Assembly (NCBI GenBank): GCA_026168455.1
Contig: CM047431.1
Span: 49,704,032 to 49,768,031, forward strand
DNA from: Theocolax elegans
Taxonomy: Eukaryota > Arthropoda > Insecta > Hymenoptera > Cerocephalidae
Reading direction: 5' to 3'
DNA: 64,000 nucleotides
Position numbers and translations under genes: made by a program. Positions 38,071-51,500 of this stretch are shown in pieces (the stretch's first letter is position 1; every line of letters starts with the position of its first letter). A model generated the notes under the pieces. The model was given only the letters and a program-made list of their open reading frames with translations, was not told the origin of the DNA and did not search any database.

Positions 38071-39709
38071 TAACAAATAATAATCTCGACCTTTGTAAAT
38101 AATAGTTCGTACATATATGTTTTTATTTTTTAACCCGTCGATCTCTCTTAAATTTGGAGAAAGTTACTTCGAACGCGCGCCCATACGTTATATAACAAAC
38201 CCTCAATTGCCTCCGTCCGACTTGAACCGCGATCTAACACGGTTGCGTATATATGCATCTTCGCATTTACTTCGAATGTACTGTCTTTGTATTTATTGTA
38301 CTATTCATATGTTACCAGATGTTTACAATGTACACGATGTACACGCTGTACGAATTGTGTGAAACGGTCCTGTAGTTATATATACCGACATTAAACTCCG
38401 ATTATTCTTATCATTTTTGACGGTATCTACATATCGGTACACCAGATCACGGTATTGTCGGGATCGACGTTACCGATAGTACCTAGTTAAACAGGCGTGT
38501 ATATCCTTTCACACTCGTTCTATCAAGCTTCACGCAGAAAATTTGTAGCTTTTAAATCAATCGTTTTCCATTTTATAATCGTAATTTCATTGCACTTTTA
38601 TAAAAATAATATATTACACAATTGAAAGATCGTAGAAAATCCAAGTATTATATTACTATATAGAAATGTATTAACGCATTATCGATAAACCGTTTAAATA
38701 AAAAAATGTAAGATAAATATATAATTAATAAAGTATTTTTGTATAATAACACGATATTATATATAATAAATTAAAAAAATATACAGATAACATACATGTG
38801 TAATAATACTGTTTTATTTATAGTTCCCATAGTGTCATTTCCACAAGTGTAAATATACTCAGATTTTGACTATTATATTTATCTTGATCACATAAAACGT
38901 TCTTTTCAATTTAATGTTAATTACTCGAGATTAAAAAATTTTGATTATCTCCTTCTCTTTTTTATAGCGCATAATACACATTAAGATAAGAATTAATTGA
39001 CAAAGTTGATAATTCTAACAGTCGTTTAATCATACTCTTTTTGTAAAGGTAAAATGTCACTTTTCGCTCAATAAATTATTGTAATTATCGGGCAAATGAG
39101 AAGCTGGTTCATTCATTTTTAAAGTATCCGACGATCGATGAAGTGAGTTAAATACAGTTGCAAGTTTTATCATTTCGAAATATATATATATAAACTAAAA
39201 ATTCTAAAAATATATGTATATAAACTATATATTTCGAATAAATGTGTCGATACATATACTGATAGATTATTAATAGAAAAAAGTGATAGTAAAAAGTTAA
39301 CATCGTACCGTTAACCCGATATATGTATATATCTACTTAATTACACGAGTTAGTGTTTTTATTTTGTTGACGATTATTAATATAGTTAATTTTAAAATAG
39401 AAATGTGTTCTTACTCATTTTCGTGAAGGTTGATATATCTATATACATACATCAATATGCACGCTTTCGAAAGTTGATATATGTATATCGTGTGAAATAA
39501 AAATTTATACATCGCGCATATAATACACATTTATCGTAGGTAATATTACAAAAATTTTCGTCACGAGCGTTAAGGTATATAAATCATTATTTTTACTTGA
39601 TTTTCGTCTATAATAGATAAGAAGACGTATAATGTCGGTGTATATTTATTATGTATATACAAAGTAGTTTGATGTTTCACGTATTTATTTTTCTTTTTTT
39701 TAGAGCAAA
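38071..39709. other. Intergenic space between Mipp genes A and B
   Basis: It holds the duplicated 3' UTR of gene A up to 38654 and then about 1 kb of AT-rich DNA. A pyrimidine tract and acceptor lie at 39690-39703 just before the gene B start codon, so gene B very likely has a non-coding first exon somewhere in this space. I could not place it. Confidence 0.45.
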
Positions 39710-42700
39710 ATGATAAAATTAAGCGCGATTTTGACGATTTTATTAGTCGTCGGATTAAACGATGCGAATCGATGTTACGTTGAAGAGACGAATCCTTACA
39801 TGTTAATGGGTACCAGGACTGCTTACCAATTCGCACGTGGAAATATTTCGCGACTTCCGCCAGAATCGAGTAAGTCCATTAGCATTTTTATTCTCAATCT
39901 GTATATATATATTTAGGTGATCCGACATTCTCAAGGATATATAATTCATTATGAATTCGTGAACGAATTCGAAATTTAGGTGTTCCTTTTTTATTTTTAA
40001 CGTTTCTTTTTTTTACGATTAATTTATTCAATAAGGATTTTTTGTATCGCGTGTAAGTGTCGATGACACGTTGTTACGCGATTGTTAATTTTATTGATCT
40101 AGAATGTATAGAGGAATTCTGATAAAATTAGCGAGATGTGATGGAAATAAACATGAAAATTAATCGATTGAATTATGGATAAATTTCATAGATTGTAGAC
40201 CAGTGCAAATTTGGGCACTCGTGCGACATGGAACTCGATATCCAGGATGCGACGATGTTAATCAATTTTTAACACTCAGGAGTCTTCGAGATCGGATTGT
40301 CGATAATCACGATAAAAGAGGAAGTACGTACTTACTTATTATACATTAATCTTATTACATTTTAATAATATACTTTATTGAGATATTAGAAAACTGTATA
40401 TATATATATATGAGTGTGTGTATTGATCTTAAACTTATTTATCAGTCTGATATCGGTACAATTAAGCAACTTTATAAATAATATTGATAATATATGCGCG
40501 TATACGAATTGTATTTTTATCAATTTAACTTATATATAGAATCATCCAAATTGTATAATCAAGATATACTGCAGAATAATTGAAACAATTAACATTTGAT
40601 TTTTTTATCAGACAATTGATTTTACCTCTTCGAATTATACATTTAAAAAAACAACAAAAAAATTATAATTAAATTAATGAAACTATAATAATCTGAGTAA
40701 TACTTTTGTCTTTTCTTTTTTTGTTGAAATGAGAAGAACTTGTACTAAATTGAATTTTACGACTGACCAAAAAATTTAATGATTTAGTTTTACAAGAATT
40801 TTGAAAAAATGTATAGATACTATTCAAATAAGCAAGAAAATATTGCAGAAAGATATATTCAGTAATGGAAGTAACCAGATTGTTGATTAATTAATTGTTT
40901 ATGTTAAATTCTCTAGTAGAAATTGATTCAACAAAAATGTCAGAGTTACTATCGTTAGTTAGTTAGTGACTATCAATGAAACGATTTTACTTGACATTGT
41001 CTCAAATCATTGAGAAATAGATTTCTCGGATAATCTCGTCCAGAAAACTAATCGAATCTAGTAAAATTAGCTTTTCTATGTATCCACTGAATATAGGGAA
41101 TTATTTGACTCGTCAAAATCGTTGTTACAAAAATACATGGACTAACAATTTCTGCACAAATTTGTCGAAAATAGTTTCCAAACAACTTTGATGGCGTGAG
41201 ACGAGCCAGTTTTCATATTATAGACAAAATAAAGCAAAGCTTTAAAGCGATCCCAAATATGGCTATAGTTAAATGGAATTGATAGATTCACCCGATTTTA
41301 CCAGTAACAATGAGTTAAAAAAGTGAGAAAAAACCTTTCATTATTAGGAAAAAAGTTATAACTCCATTTTTTTGAACAACTAGCCAATTTTTACTCAAAA
41401 ATAATGGATATAGGTTATCTCCTTAATTACTAATTATTCCATATAACATTGATTTTTCAAACTTGTAATAGAGGGTCAACTGTGCTACGATGATTTGAAC
41501 AATCTTCGTAAATGGGATCTAGATCCAAAATCTAGCGAGATAAATCCCGATTATCTAACGCCAACTGGAGAAGAAGAGTTAAAATCACTTGGTGAACGTT
41601 TGCGCGCTGTTTTTCCAGATTTATTAGAAGTGGATCCAAAAAATGTATCGCAATCGAGTTACACGGTATATAATCGAGCACATTTATACACGTGTGTACA
41701 CAGAAAAAAAAAATGTCAAGCAAAAATTACTACTCCTTGTTTTAAATAAAATTGAATAACACTTACGTTAAATTTATTAAAGTACGAGATCTATATTGAT
41801 TAACTTTGGTAAAATTTATAGCCAATTTGACTAGATTTCTTTACTTATAACTCTTTAGCAATTATTTACTATATTTACTGTTTAGTAAATCTTAAGCTCG
41901 TAGTTTCGAAACAATTTTCTACGTAAAATTAAAATAATGCGGTTTGTAAAATATAAAATGTTGTAGTTTAAATCCAAAAAGCATAGAGTTTTGTATCTGA
42001 AGAAACTCAGGGTATTGCCCAATGTGACGTTGTATTGTTTTAATTTACATTGAAATAAAATATAGTTAATTATTCAACAAAATATTTAGATATTTTCGCG
42101 AGTCTAACGATAAATATAATTGATAAAGTAATAGCTATAATATTACATATTTAAGTTTAAAATAAGTTAAATTCACAAGTTGCAATGAAGAGATTAAATT
42201 TTACTTGAAAATTTTATATCTGCGTATACGAATTATCATTTATGTATACTAATATCGATTAATGTAATATATCGCACAGTTTCGAGCAACGGCGAAGCAA
42301 CGAACGCAAGCTAGTTTAAATTCATTTATGCTTGGATTGTTTGGTAGGAAAAATGTGGTAGATCCCGTGACACCTCCCAAAAATGATAGCCTTCTCTATG
42401 TACGTATATATATCTTCATTGTTCGAGATTAATGAAGGTACACTTCAATATAATCCATCGATGTTCCAGACGTACAAAAATTGTCCTGCTTACGAAGAGA
42501 GTCTTGTCAATGATCACGTGGATGCCGAAACAGAGAAATTTACGGGTGGTCCACATTTCCAAAACGTTTTGACAAATGTTACCAAACGATTGGGTTTTGA
42601 ACGTAGTCTCGACAATGGTATGTATACATAATGATTAGATCGGCATAAAAAAAGGAATGTTTGCTGTACAATTTAATATATTTATTAACCATCTATTTTT

Positions 42701-45700
42701 TGGTACATACAAAATTGTTCTCTTATGAAAGACAAAATTGAAAAAAATCACAGATCTGTGAAAAGGGAATCGAGCATACCATTACAGAGCATGTTTTTCG
42801 AAATAATATTAATTATTAATGAATTAAATAATTTGTAAATAACCATTTTAGTCGGTGATATATAACTAAAAAATAATGCTCCATGGTAGCACAAAAATTT
42901 CGTTGATTTATTCATTAAAAAATTTGATAAGAATTCACAGAATATCTTTCAAAGGAAAGAAAACATTGTTAGAAAGGATTACTGGTAAAATCTGTTATTA
43001 CAAAAATTTATTATTACAAATTATATAATGTACACTTTAAACCCTAAAGTAAAACTTGAAGCTAGTATGTGTTAATTGGTAATTTTACACTTTAAGAAAA
43101 GTGTATAATGTGAGTATTACGTTTTGAAAAGTGTGAAATTTCGGGTAGTAATTTCAATATTGCATATTGATGTTCCTTAAACGAAAACTAGCACGTGTCA
43201 CTTTATCTAAAAAAAAGAACTTACACATTCTATTGAATGTAACTTTTAATACATATAGTATATTAGTTACATTTTTAAATTTACATTTCACCGTTTAACA
43301 CGTAAAAAAGCTTGTATACATCTATATATACATATAAAAGGTGTAACACATTGCATACTCATAAAAGAAAATTAGATTTTAAAAATAATTTTCTTTATGT
43401 ATTGTAGAAAGTAAATGTATAACTGTGTTAATCTGGAAACAGTAAGAGGTGATATCGCGATGTCTATAAAATGTATCCAAGATCCAATGTACAAAAATGT
43501 ACTTTATACGCTTTTCAAAATGGTTATGTCAGTATTTCAATCTCTGTGAATGTGGATAATTAATTGTTTACAAAATTTTTTATTTTCGATAATATGCGCA
43601 TTTTAATATTACAATAACCGCGTTGGTGCACATGGAATTGTTAATTAACACTCCCTAGCTTAAATATTTCGACCCTTTAGAATTCAGAGTTTGAGAATTT
43701 GCATTGCTACAGACACGTTGCTGCTAATGTACGATATGTGTCGATATGAAAGAGCATGGCACGAGAGTAAACGAGTGTCACCCTGGTGTGCCGTTTTCAC
43801 CGACGATGACATTCGTGTTCTCGAGTATCGCGAAGACATTGGTTGTTACTATTATTCCGGTCCCGGTCGAAGAATCAACGAGATGCTCGGTTGCCCACTC
43901 CTCAAGGACTTGTTTCAACATTTCCGGTGAGTTTGATATGTTGATACAAAATTGGTACCACTATTTTACCAATGATTATTTGTTCATGAATTTGTTAGAG
44001 TTAACGTTGAATCACTATATGTTTTTCGTCTCGAGTTGAGTAATATACCCTACTCGAAAAAAGTTGGAAAGCTCCTATTCGCTCCGAACGAGTAGTTTTT
44101 CATACAAATTTGAGGATCTATACTTCCCTAGTAGAAATCTGACCATAAATGTAACGTTTTTTAAGCCAAAAAATGGCCAAGTGTTTTAAAATACCGAATA
44201 AATGCCCAATAAATGGCAAAATTAGAGTTTTATTTAACCTTCAAATGTTGAATTTCTAATTACTTCGAGGTTTGTAAATGATTTAAATATTTGTTTTCTT
44301 TTTCTTATAGAAATTTAGAGGAACCTAGCAATACTGAACCAAAGGGAATATTTTACTTTAGTCACACTGTCACCCTCGAGGCAACGATGTCCGCTATGGG
44401 AATCGGAAAAGACACGCCACCTCTTTTGTCCACAAATTACGAAACAATGAAAAATAGACATTTCCGAACATCGCTTATTGGATCTTTCGCGGCTAATTTA
44501 ATTGCCGTATTTTACAAGTAAGTTTTTATTATTATTTCGAAAAGTAGACGATTAGTAATTAATTGGTGAGCTGTAGTGAACAAATTTTCTTTTTTAAAAT
44601 GCTTGCCTATAACTTTGCCAATAGTTGCTTATTATCTTTTCGATTACTTTTTAGTATTACCTATATCACTGTCGAAATTGAAGAATCTATAAAGTGCATC
44701 TTTAGTGAAAAACTATCTGTTTGACCATAATCTGGCTAACAACAATCCATAATTAATGGCCAAAATGTATGTGGTTTCAATTAACCTCGAAATAATCAGC
44801 CGATTTGCACTTTTGGCGAAGTACAGCAGGTTTACAAAATATTTGAAAAAAAAATTATTAATATAGCCTTTTACAAAATTATAATAATTGCAGTTAAGGT
44901 TTAACTATAAGTTTAGCACTTTATAACATAGTGAAGCAATATTAGTCAATGTTAGGCAAACTTTGCAAACTTTTTCTCCAAGTATACCTCGTTACCATCA
45001 CCTATCTTTGTCGGAACATTTAAATATTGAGAAAAAAAGTTTTGAATAACTTTTTCTTACTTTGTATCTGCCAAATAATTCTCAAATTTGCCTATTATTG
45101 TTAACGGAATGTCGGACCCAAGTTACAGGGATCTACACCTTCCACCATACGAATTATATTGGAAATATTGAATTAAAAATCTGAGAAAATTCATATGGGT
45201 AGTTTAAACAAAAGCCAGGGCATGACGTTTTGATTTTTTAAGAAAAAATAAATTTGTTAATAATAATTGAATAAGCAATTTTCGGTCGGTAATTATTGGT
45301 CAAAAATGGCATGAATTTTCAACGCAAAAGTTAGATTTACATTACACATTTAAAAATCTGAAAAAATTTGAGTATACTGTTTCAAACATGTCTAAGGACA
45401 TGACGTTCAGGACTTTTTAAAAAATTTATTCTTTTGTTTATAAAACAATTTAAAAATAACTATTTTCTGAGTCCAACATCCCCTTAAATTTATAACTGAA
45501 CTTTGCTAAAACTCAGAATCGTGATTCGTTTGGTCGCTAGTCGGTAACCCATTCCTTTTGTTAACCTGTTTTATAAAGAAATGATAGCTGTTTGTGCCAT
45601 TTATCCCTGTAAACAAGGTGTTAAAAATCTTATTATTCTCGTACGTCTTTCAGTCGGTTAACCTCTAATGTTCTTCAAACCGTTAAAACGTTATAAAATA

Positions 45701-46489
45701 TCTTCTCAGTATTTTCTGTAATTCCTTCAGTAATTTTTATTTTTTTATACGAAGACGCTTGAGCCTCTTTATATTTCTAACAGTTAATTACCCTTTCTTT
45801 AATAATAATCAGTTTGTGTTTTTTAATTTTAGACAGAAATTTCCATTACTTTTTAAAAAACTTCACTTACCAAAAATTAAAAAATAAATCGGTTAACAAA
45901 AGAACTAATAAATATTTACGTTTAAAATACGGCATATAAAATATTTATAAACGTTATAAAAGTCATAGTCTCTTAGAATTTTTTTTTTAACGATAGCCTT
46001 ATTTTAATTATTTCCAACTGAATGTAATACTATAAACGTATCGATAAGGTATAGAGAGAATAATGACACCCGACTAAGAAACATTTTGTTGAACGAAAAC
46101 ATTTTCACTCGAGCGAATTTCAATTTCTAAAACGTTATCTCAAAATTAAAAATATTTGCCGTTCTATAAAATTCAAAGTGATCACTTATAGAATCACGTG
46201 ACCCTCGTTATATACGTCCGTGTTAGTTTAAAGATCACGTGATATATTTACGAATATGTAAACGCATAAGCGAAAACGCGTCGTCTAACATTAAAACATA
46301 AATTTGTAAATTGTGGATTATTTTCACAGGTGTACCGATGAGAAAGTACCTCACAAGGTTATGCTTCACGTATCCGAGAAACCGTGGACACTGGATGGTT
46401 GTGTCGATGGTTTGTGCGACTGGGAATTGCTTAAACAAAAATTTGCCAATCAAGCGGATCAATGCAACTTGGACTTTTGTTACCGTTGA
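39710..46489 (+). CDS. MINPP1: Multiple inositol polyphosphate phosphatase-like, gene B (444 aa, 8 exons)
   Basis: Exons: 39710-39869, 40192-40323, 41472-41665, 42280-42399, 42470-42617, 43713-43926, 44311-44517, 46330-46489. All have GT-AG borders and the same intron phases as gene A. The ATG follows an acceptor (TTTTTAG, then AGCAAA), so a non-coding 5' exon is expected upstream. A signal peptide covers about residues 1-19. RHGTRYP is at 65-71, QRTQASL in exon 4, SHTV near 341 in place of HAE, and CVDGLCDW in exon 8. The protein stops directly after the final conserved cysteine (NLDFCYR). It has no hydrophobic tail and no ER-retention motif, so a secreted soluble enzyme is predicted, unlike genes A and C. 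The last intron carries a TTAA MITE. Poly(A) signal AATAAA at 46515. Confidence 0.92.
45101..45487. mobile_element. TTAA-flanked tandem-dimer MITE (family T1) in the last intron of Mipp gene B
   Basis: TTAA at 45101-45104 is followed by CGGAATGTCGGACCC. The right end is GTCCAACATCCCC followed by TTAA (45484-45487). The interior is two related halves of about 181 bp, marked by GGCATGACGTTTTG near 45215 and GACATGACGTTCAG near 45397. The related copy in the Ref1 intron has the same layout. No coding capacity. Confidence 0.75.
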
Positions 46490-46514
46490 GTCTTTATATA
46501 TTGTAATTGTTTAT

Positions 46515-46520
46515 AATAAA
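46515..46520 (+). terminator. Poly(A) signal AATAAA of Mipp gene B
   Basis: Canonical hexamer 26 bp after the stop codon, implying a very short 3' UTR. Confidence 0.6.
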
Positions 46521-48531
46521 GTTTATTTCATATTTTATTATAAGTGTGTACAAATGTTCATTACAGATTTTGACTGTTTTAAAGAAATTATATTTTGTAA
46601 TAGGAAAAATATTAAAACTAAAATCTTCCTATAGGCTTTCTGCGAATAAAATCTGAAATTTAAGACTTTTCAAACTAGAAAAAAAATATAACTCTACTAT
46701 AACGTAATTTTTTTGCATTTTATATCGACTCTATATTTTATCGTGTAAATAACATATAACACTTACACTTTATTTATATCAAAATTTCTATATACATGAT
46801 TAAATTATAAATTTTTCTTTTGTCAATATAAAAGTCTATTATTTTATATAAAATACATTTTTTTAGATATTTTAAGATTAAAAATTACAATTTAATAAAC
46901 TATTTTACAATACCGTAATATCAATTTACCTATAATCCCGTAAAAAAATCACTCGTGAAACTGTTAAAATCTCGAATGAGTAAGTTGAAATATATAAGTA
47001 ACAGGTATCCCTCCTTCGAAAAATCCTTCTACAGGATAAAAAAAAGTGAGAAAGAGAAGGATATACAGTTTCCCCCCTTCTTATTTCATTTACATCGCTA
47101 AATTTTATACATGCACGACACTCGCTCGAAGTATCCAGACGCGCTAACATTCAAATCTCGTGTCCTCGGTTTCTAATGCCAATTTTTCGCGGCCTCTCGA
47201 CTATTCAACGTGTATTTTGTTGATTTCGCGAGTGGAACCACTGCACAACGAGTGCCATACATTTAACCCAAACAATTTTTTTGTTTCATATTTGTAAGTA
47301 AACAGGAAAATTAATTATTATTTTTATTTTCGCAATTTTCTTATTCGATGTCTGGATTTGCAATTTTAACTGAATGAGTATAATTTAAAAAATAATTAAT
47401 TATTCTATTATTTTATTTTATTCATTTATTTACTAAAATCGTAACGATGTCGTTAATAAAATTAAAATGCTGCATATATTTCGTGAAAATTGAAAGCTTA
47501 TACATTATATTTAATTTATTTTATTACCAGATAAAAATTATTACAATAAAATAACTGCCTGTGTAGAGATAAAATATATTTATCTCTATACTAGGCCTTA
47601 GTTTCTATTATATTAATTATATCGTTAATTAAATAATAAACAATTAAAATTTTTAATTAACAGTATATATTAAAAATATATATTACATAACGATATTACT
47701 CAGTCTTATTCAATTCTAAATATCAAGTTAATTTATTAATGTTAGAATTTTCTTATCAACCGTTTATTGTTTAATTTTCATATTCTCTCCATTAAAATAT
47801 AAAGTCTGGTCATTTTGAAATAAGGCATTTAAATATTTATCAAAATTTAAATAATTATCCGCCTCGAAGACTTCGAAAATATTTGCATTTACGTTATTAC
47901 GTACTTTATGAAAAAATGTATTAACAGATGGAAAAAATAAATAATTATTTATGTAAAAATTTTATTAGTCGATGCCTCTGTGTTTAAATACTGAGTTGAT
48001 TAATCAATTACACGATTATCGAGTTTATATATACCTTTTAATTAAACAAAATTGTACATTAAAAATGTATTTAATAAAAATGTTTAAATATAATTATGTA
48101 AATGTTGGTAATTAATTATTTAACGGGTCAACGAAATCAAATAAACAATTTTTTTTCCGAGAATACAATAAGATGTACATATGTGAATTTTGGATAATTA
48201 GCCAAAACGACAAATATGTCATGTTTTAATCGCGAGCACGCGTGTAACCGTTGTTTTTAATACAATCGAAATTTGTCGCGATGCATCACGTTTTGATTCG
48301 AAGTTGTGTAATTAAAATTCTTAGCGTTAAGTTCGCATGATCGAAAAGAAAAAGAAAAAGATTAAATTTTTTACGTGCTTTTGTATAGAATCTAATCGTT
48401 ACGAATCATTTTCATCATTCGTGTCATTTATTCTTGTAGAGCCAATGATATAATTATGCGTGTAATTATGTATATAAAAGATTTGGTTGTAATCGTGCAA
48501 TGTGCAATCGTTTGCAGAAAAAGGAAAAGAG
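46521..48531. other. Intergenic space between Mipp genes B and C
   Basis: AT-rich, with no recognisable element. An acceptor (CGTTTGCAG, 48509-48517) lies 14 bp before the gene C start codon, which again implies an upstream non-coding exon that I cannot locate. Confidence 0.45.
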
Positions 48532-51500
48532 ATGAATGTACACCCGTTTTTATTAATTTTTGGTGTCGCTCTTACCGAAGCGGCGAGCAGTGGTTTTCAA
48601 AAGTGTTACAATCCGGAAGTTGATTTTTATCCACTATTGAGCACGAGGACTGCTTATCAACGTGTACATGGCAACCTTACACGACCCGAATCTAGTGAGT
48701 ATAGTATAGAAATTAATTTATCTGGAACAACATATTTCTACCGGATTTGAGATCGATGAACATGTCGGGCCCAGATTACAGGGATCTACCTTTTGCATTT
48801 CAAAAATCTTATTTAAAATGTTAAATTAAAAATCTGAACAAAATTCAACACAATAATTATATTGATATTAACAATTTAAACATTTTTTTTCATATAAATT
48901 ATTTTAGAACTGAACAAGTATTCGTTCGTAACTTTTCATCAAATTCTTACGAAGGAATATATAGATACATGTAGCGTGGCTCCGACCTTAAGACCTTAAA
49001 ATTAAATGAAAAACGGGATTATGCGATATTTGTTTGCAACTACTATAACAGACCGTTATTTCTTCGGAAATCGTATTACTACTTTAATCGCTTGAAACGG
49101 AATTAGTATACGTTTAATTAAAGATAAGACGGCGAATCAAAGTTTAAATCGAAAGTTTGATTTATTATAACTACGCATATATAATTCGTTTGGATTTTAG
49201 TGCTGTTTTGATTATTTTTACACACTGATAAAAATATTTAAAGAATTCAATGAGATATTTGTTTAACAGTTGTAAACGAACGGTTTTTTGACACTATAAC
49301 AGGTATATAAGATCGGAAAAAATTTTAATTGAACGATTTTATTAAATTAATGTATAATTAATTATATAAATTAATGTATAAATAATAATAGCATTATGCT
49401 GTAAAATATTCAAAATCATTAATGAATTAGTTTTTAAGAAAAAAATTATAATCTAAAATGTAATTTTTATTAAAATTTTGTTTACTTATAAAGTAGTCTA
49501 ATGTGGAACTAACCATATTTTTGGAATATATTTGGAAGAATATTCTAGAAAATTCATAGAAAAGCAAAAAAAAATTTCTATATTTTTTATTCATACCATC
49601 AAAAGATTTTTAGTCAGTTGCAAGAAGTTCAATCTAGTTGAGTGGAATTTTCTTTTTAGGAACAAAGACCGCTGTGATTTTATTGATAATTATGTTTTCA
49701 ACATAATAACTTTATATTATTTTTGAAAGAAAATGATTTTAAAAAATTTTAAAGAAAAGTGAAAAAGATAATCCTCTTTTAAAAAAATGATGTGAAGCCT
49801 CTTAAAACGTGATATGAATGTTCGGTTGAAAGTTGAAACTGTTGAAAATGACATGATTGCATGTACGCATGGAAACAGCAAAACAAAAGTTTGTGAAAAT
49901 TGTGCTTAGGAACAGTATGTAACTTGCTTTAAAATTAAAACTTTAAAAATATAAAGAAACTTAACATACATGTTAAGTTCTAATTTGTTATATTTTTAAT
50001 TGATGCCATCTAAAATTTTCTATGCCAGTTGATGAAAAATTCAATTTGATTGTACACAATTTTCTTATAATGAAGAAAAATTCTTGGAATATTTCAAACA
50101 TAAGATTATGAACAATATTAATTGAGAATTGACGAAATGACCTTTATTTCTCTATTTTAATCATTTTTGTATTACATTTATCACGTAGATGTGTACTATT
50201 TTTATACACAATTACATTAATTTTTTAGGTAACTATAACTAGCTATATAAGTTTCAATACAAAAAGAACAATATTTTTAAATTGTTATAACATTTTGTTT
50301 TAAATAAATAAATAATACTATATTTGAGTAATATATTACATACAGGATCGACATATTAATTTGAGGAAGCTACATGCCAATTAATTGGCAGCCGTTTTTT
50401 CTCAATGCTCATACTTTAATAATTAAACCACAAAATAATTAACTTTTTTGCAAAAATTAAAATGAATAAATTTCTAATAATCTTTATTGAGTATATGTAT
50501 GTGCGAATGGTAATAAGATGTCAATAAAATCGTAAATTTCGATGAATTATTTAATGAAAAAAAAAGAATAAAGTAAATTAAACTTTATAAATATAAAACA
50601 TTGTGATAAATAAGTAATCCTGATAAGAATATCCAGATGCGATGTGTTATCGTTAGAGTAATCTACTTTTATAAATTACATGTACGCGTTATAAATTACG
50701 GAGACCGACACAAATTGTGACTTAAATAATTTAAAATTTATGATATCACATTTTTGATTTTTCAAGTAAAAAAAAAAAATAAATAATCATTCTCTCAGGT
50801 TGCGTACCCGTTCAAATATGGATGCTCGCGAGGCATGGTACACGATATCCAGGAAAAAGTAAGATCCCTCAATTGTTAAATTTGGTAAAAGTTCGTGATG
50901 AAATAATTGAAAACCATAAACGAGGTGGTGAGTTAATAAATTACCTTAAGAGTTTCGTATATAAATTGTGTAATAATACATGAAACAATGTTACTTCGTA
51001 GATGGTCAATTGTGTCCTCGAGATGTGGAAAATTTTGAGAAATGGATAATAGATCCAAATCTTAAATTGGAAATGGCTGATATTTTAGCTCCTCAAGGAA
51101 AAGAGGATCTTCTCTTATTAGCTAAGAGATTGCAAAAATCTTTTCCTGAACTTTTACAAACGGATGCTCGAATTGGTGATCCTAATGAATTCATAGTATG
51201 TATACAATTATTCGTAGTGGAGACTACTATTCATTCAATTTTCTTAGAAAATTCAAATTTTAATTAAATAAAAATTAGTTTTTAATATCATAAATGACAC
51301 GAGAGCTTTTCTATAACCAAACTAATAAAATAATGCATATTGTAATACTTTGCAGTTTCGAGGAACAGACACACAACGAACACAAGCTAGTTTGAAATCA
51401 TTTGCTCGTGGACTTTTTCCTAGTGGCAGATCCATAGAATCTGAAAAGGCACCTACAAATGATACACTTTTATTGGTAAGTTTACTATTCTTTTATGAAA

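Larger units (their letters stand above)
35281..38654. repeat. 1.69-kb tandem duplication spanning the last exon of Mipp gene A
   Basis: Unit 1 is 35281-36966 and unit 2 is 36967-38654, a period of 1686 bp. Each contains the end of intron 7, exon 8, the 3' UTR and downstream sequence. Both units end in CCAAGTATTATATT. Differences include several one-base indels, among them the one that shifts the reading frame in the second exon 8. Confidence 0.9.
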
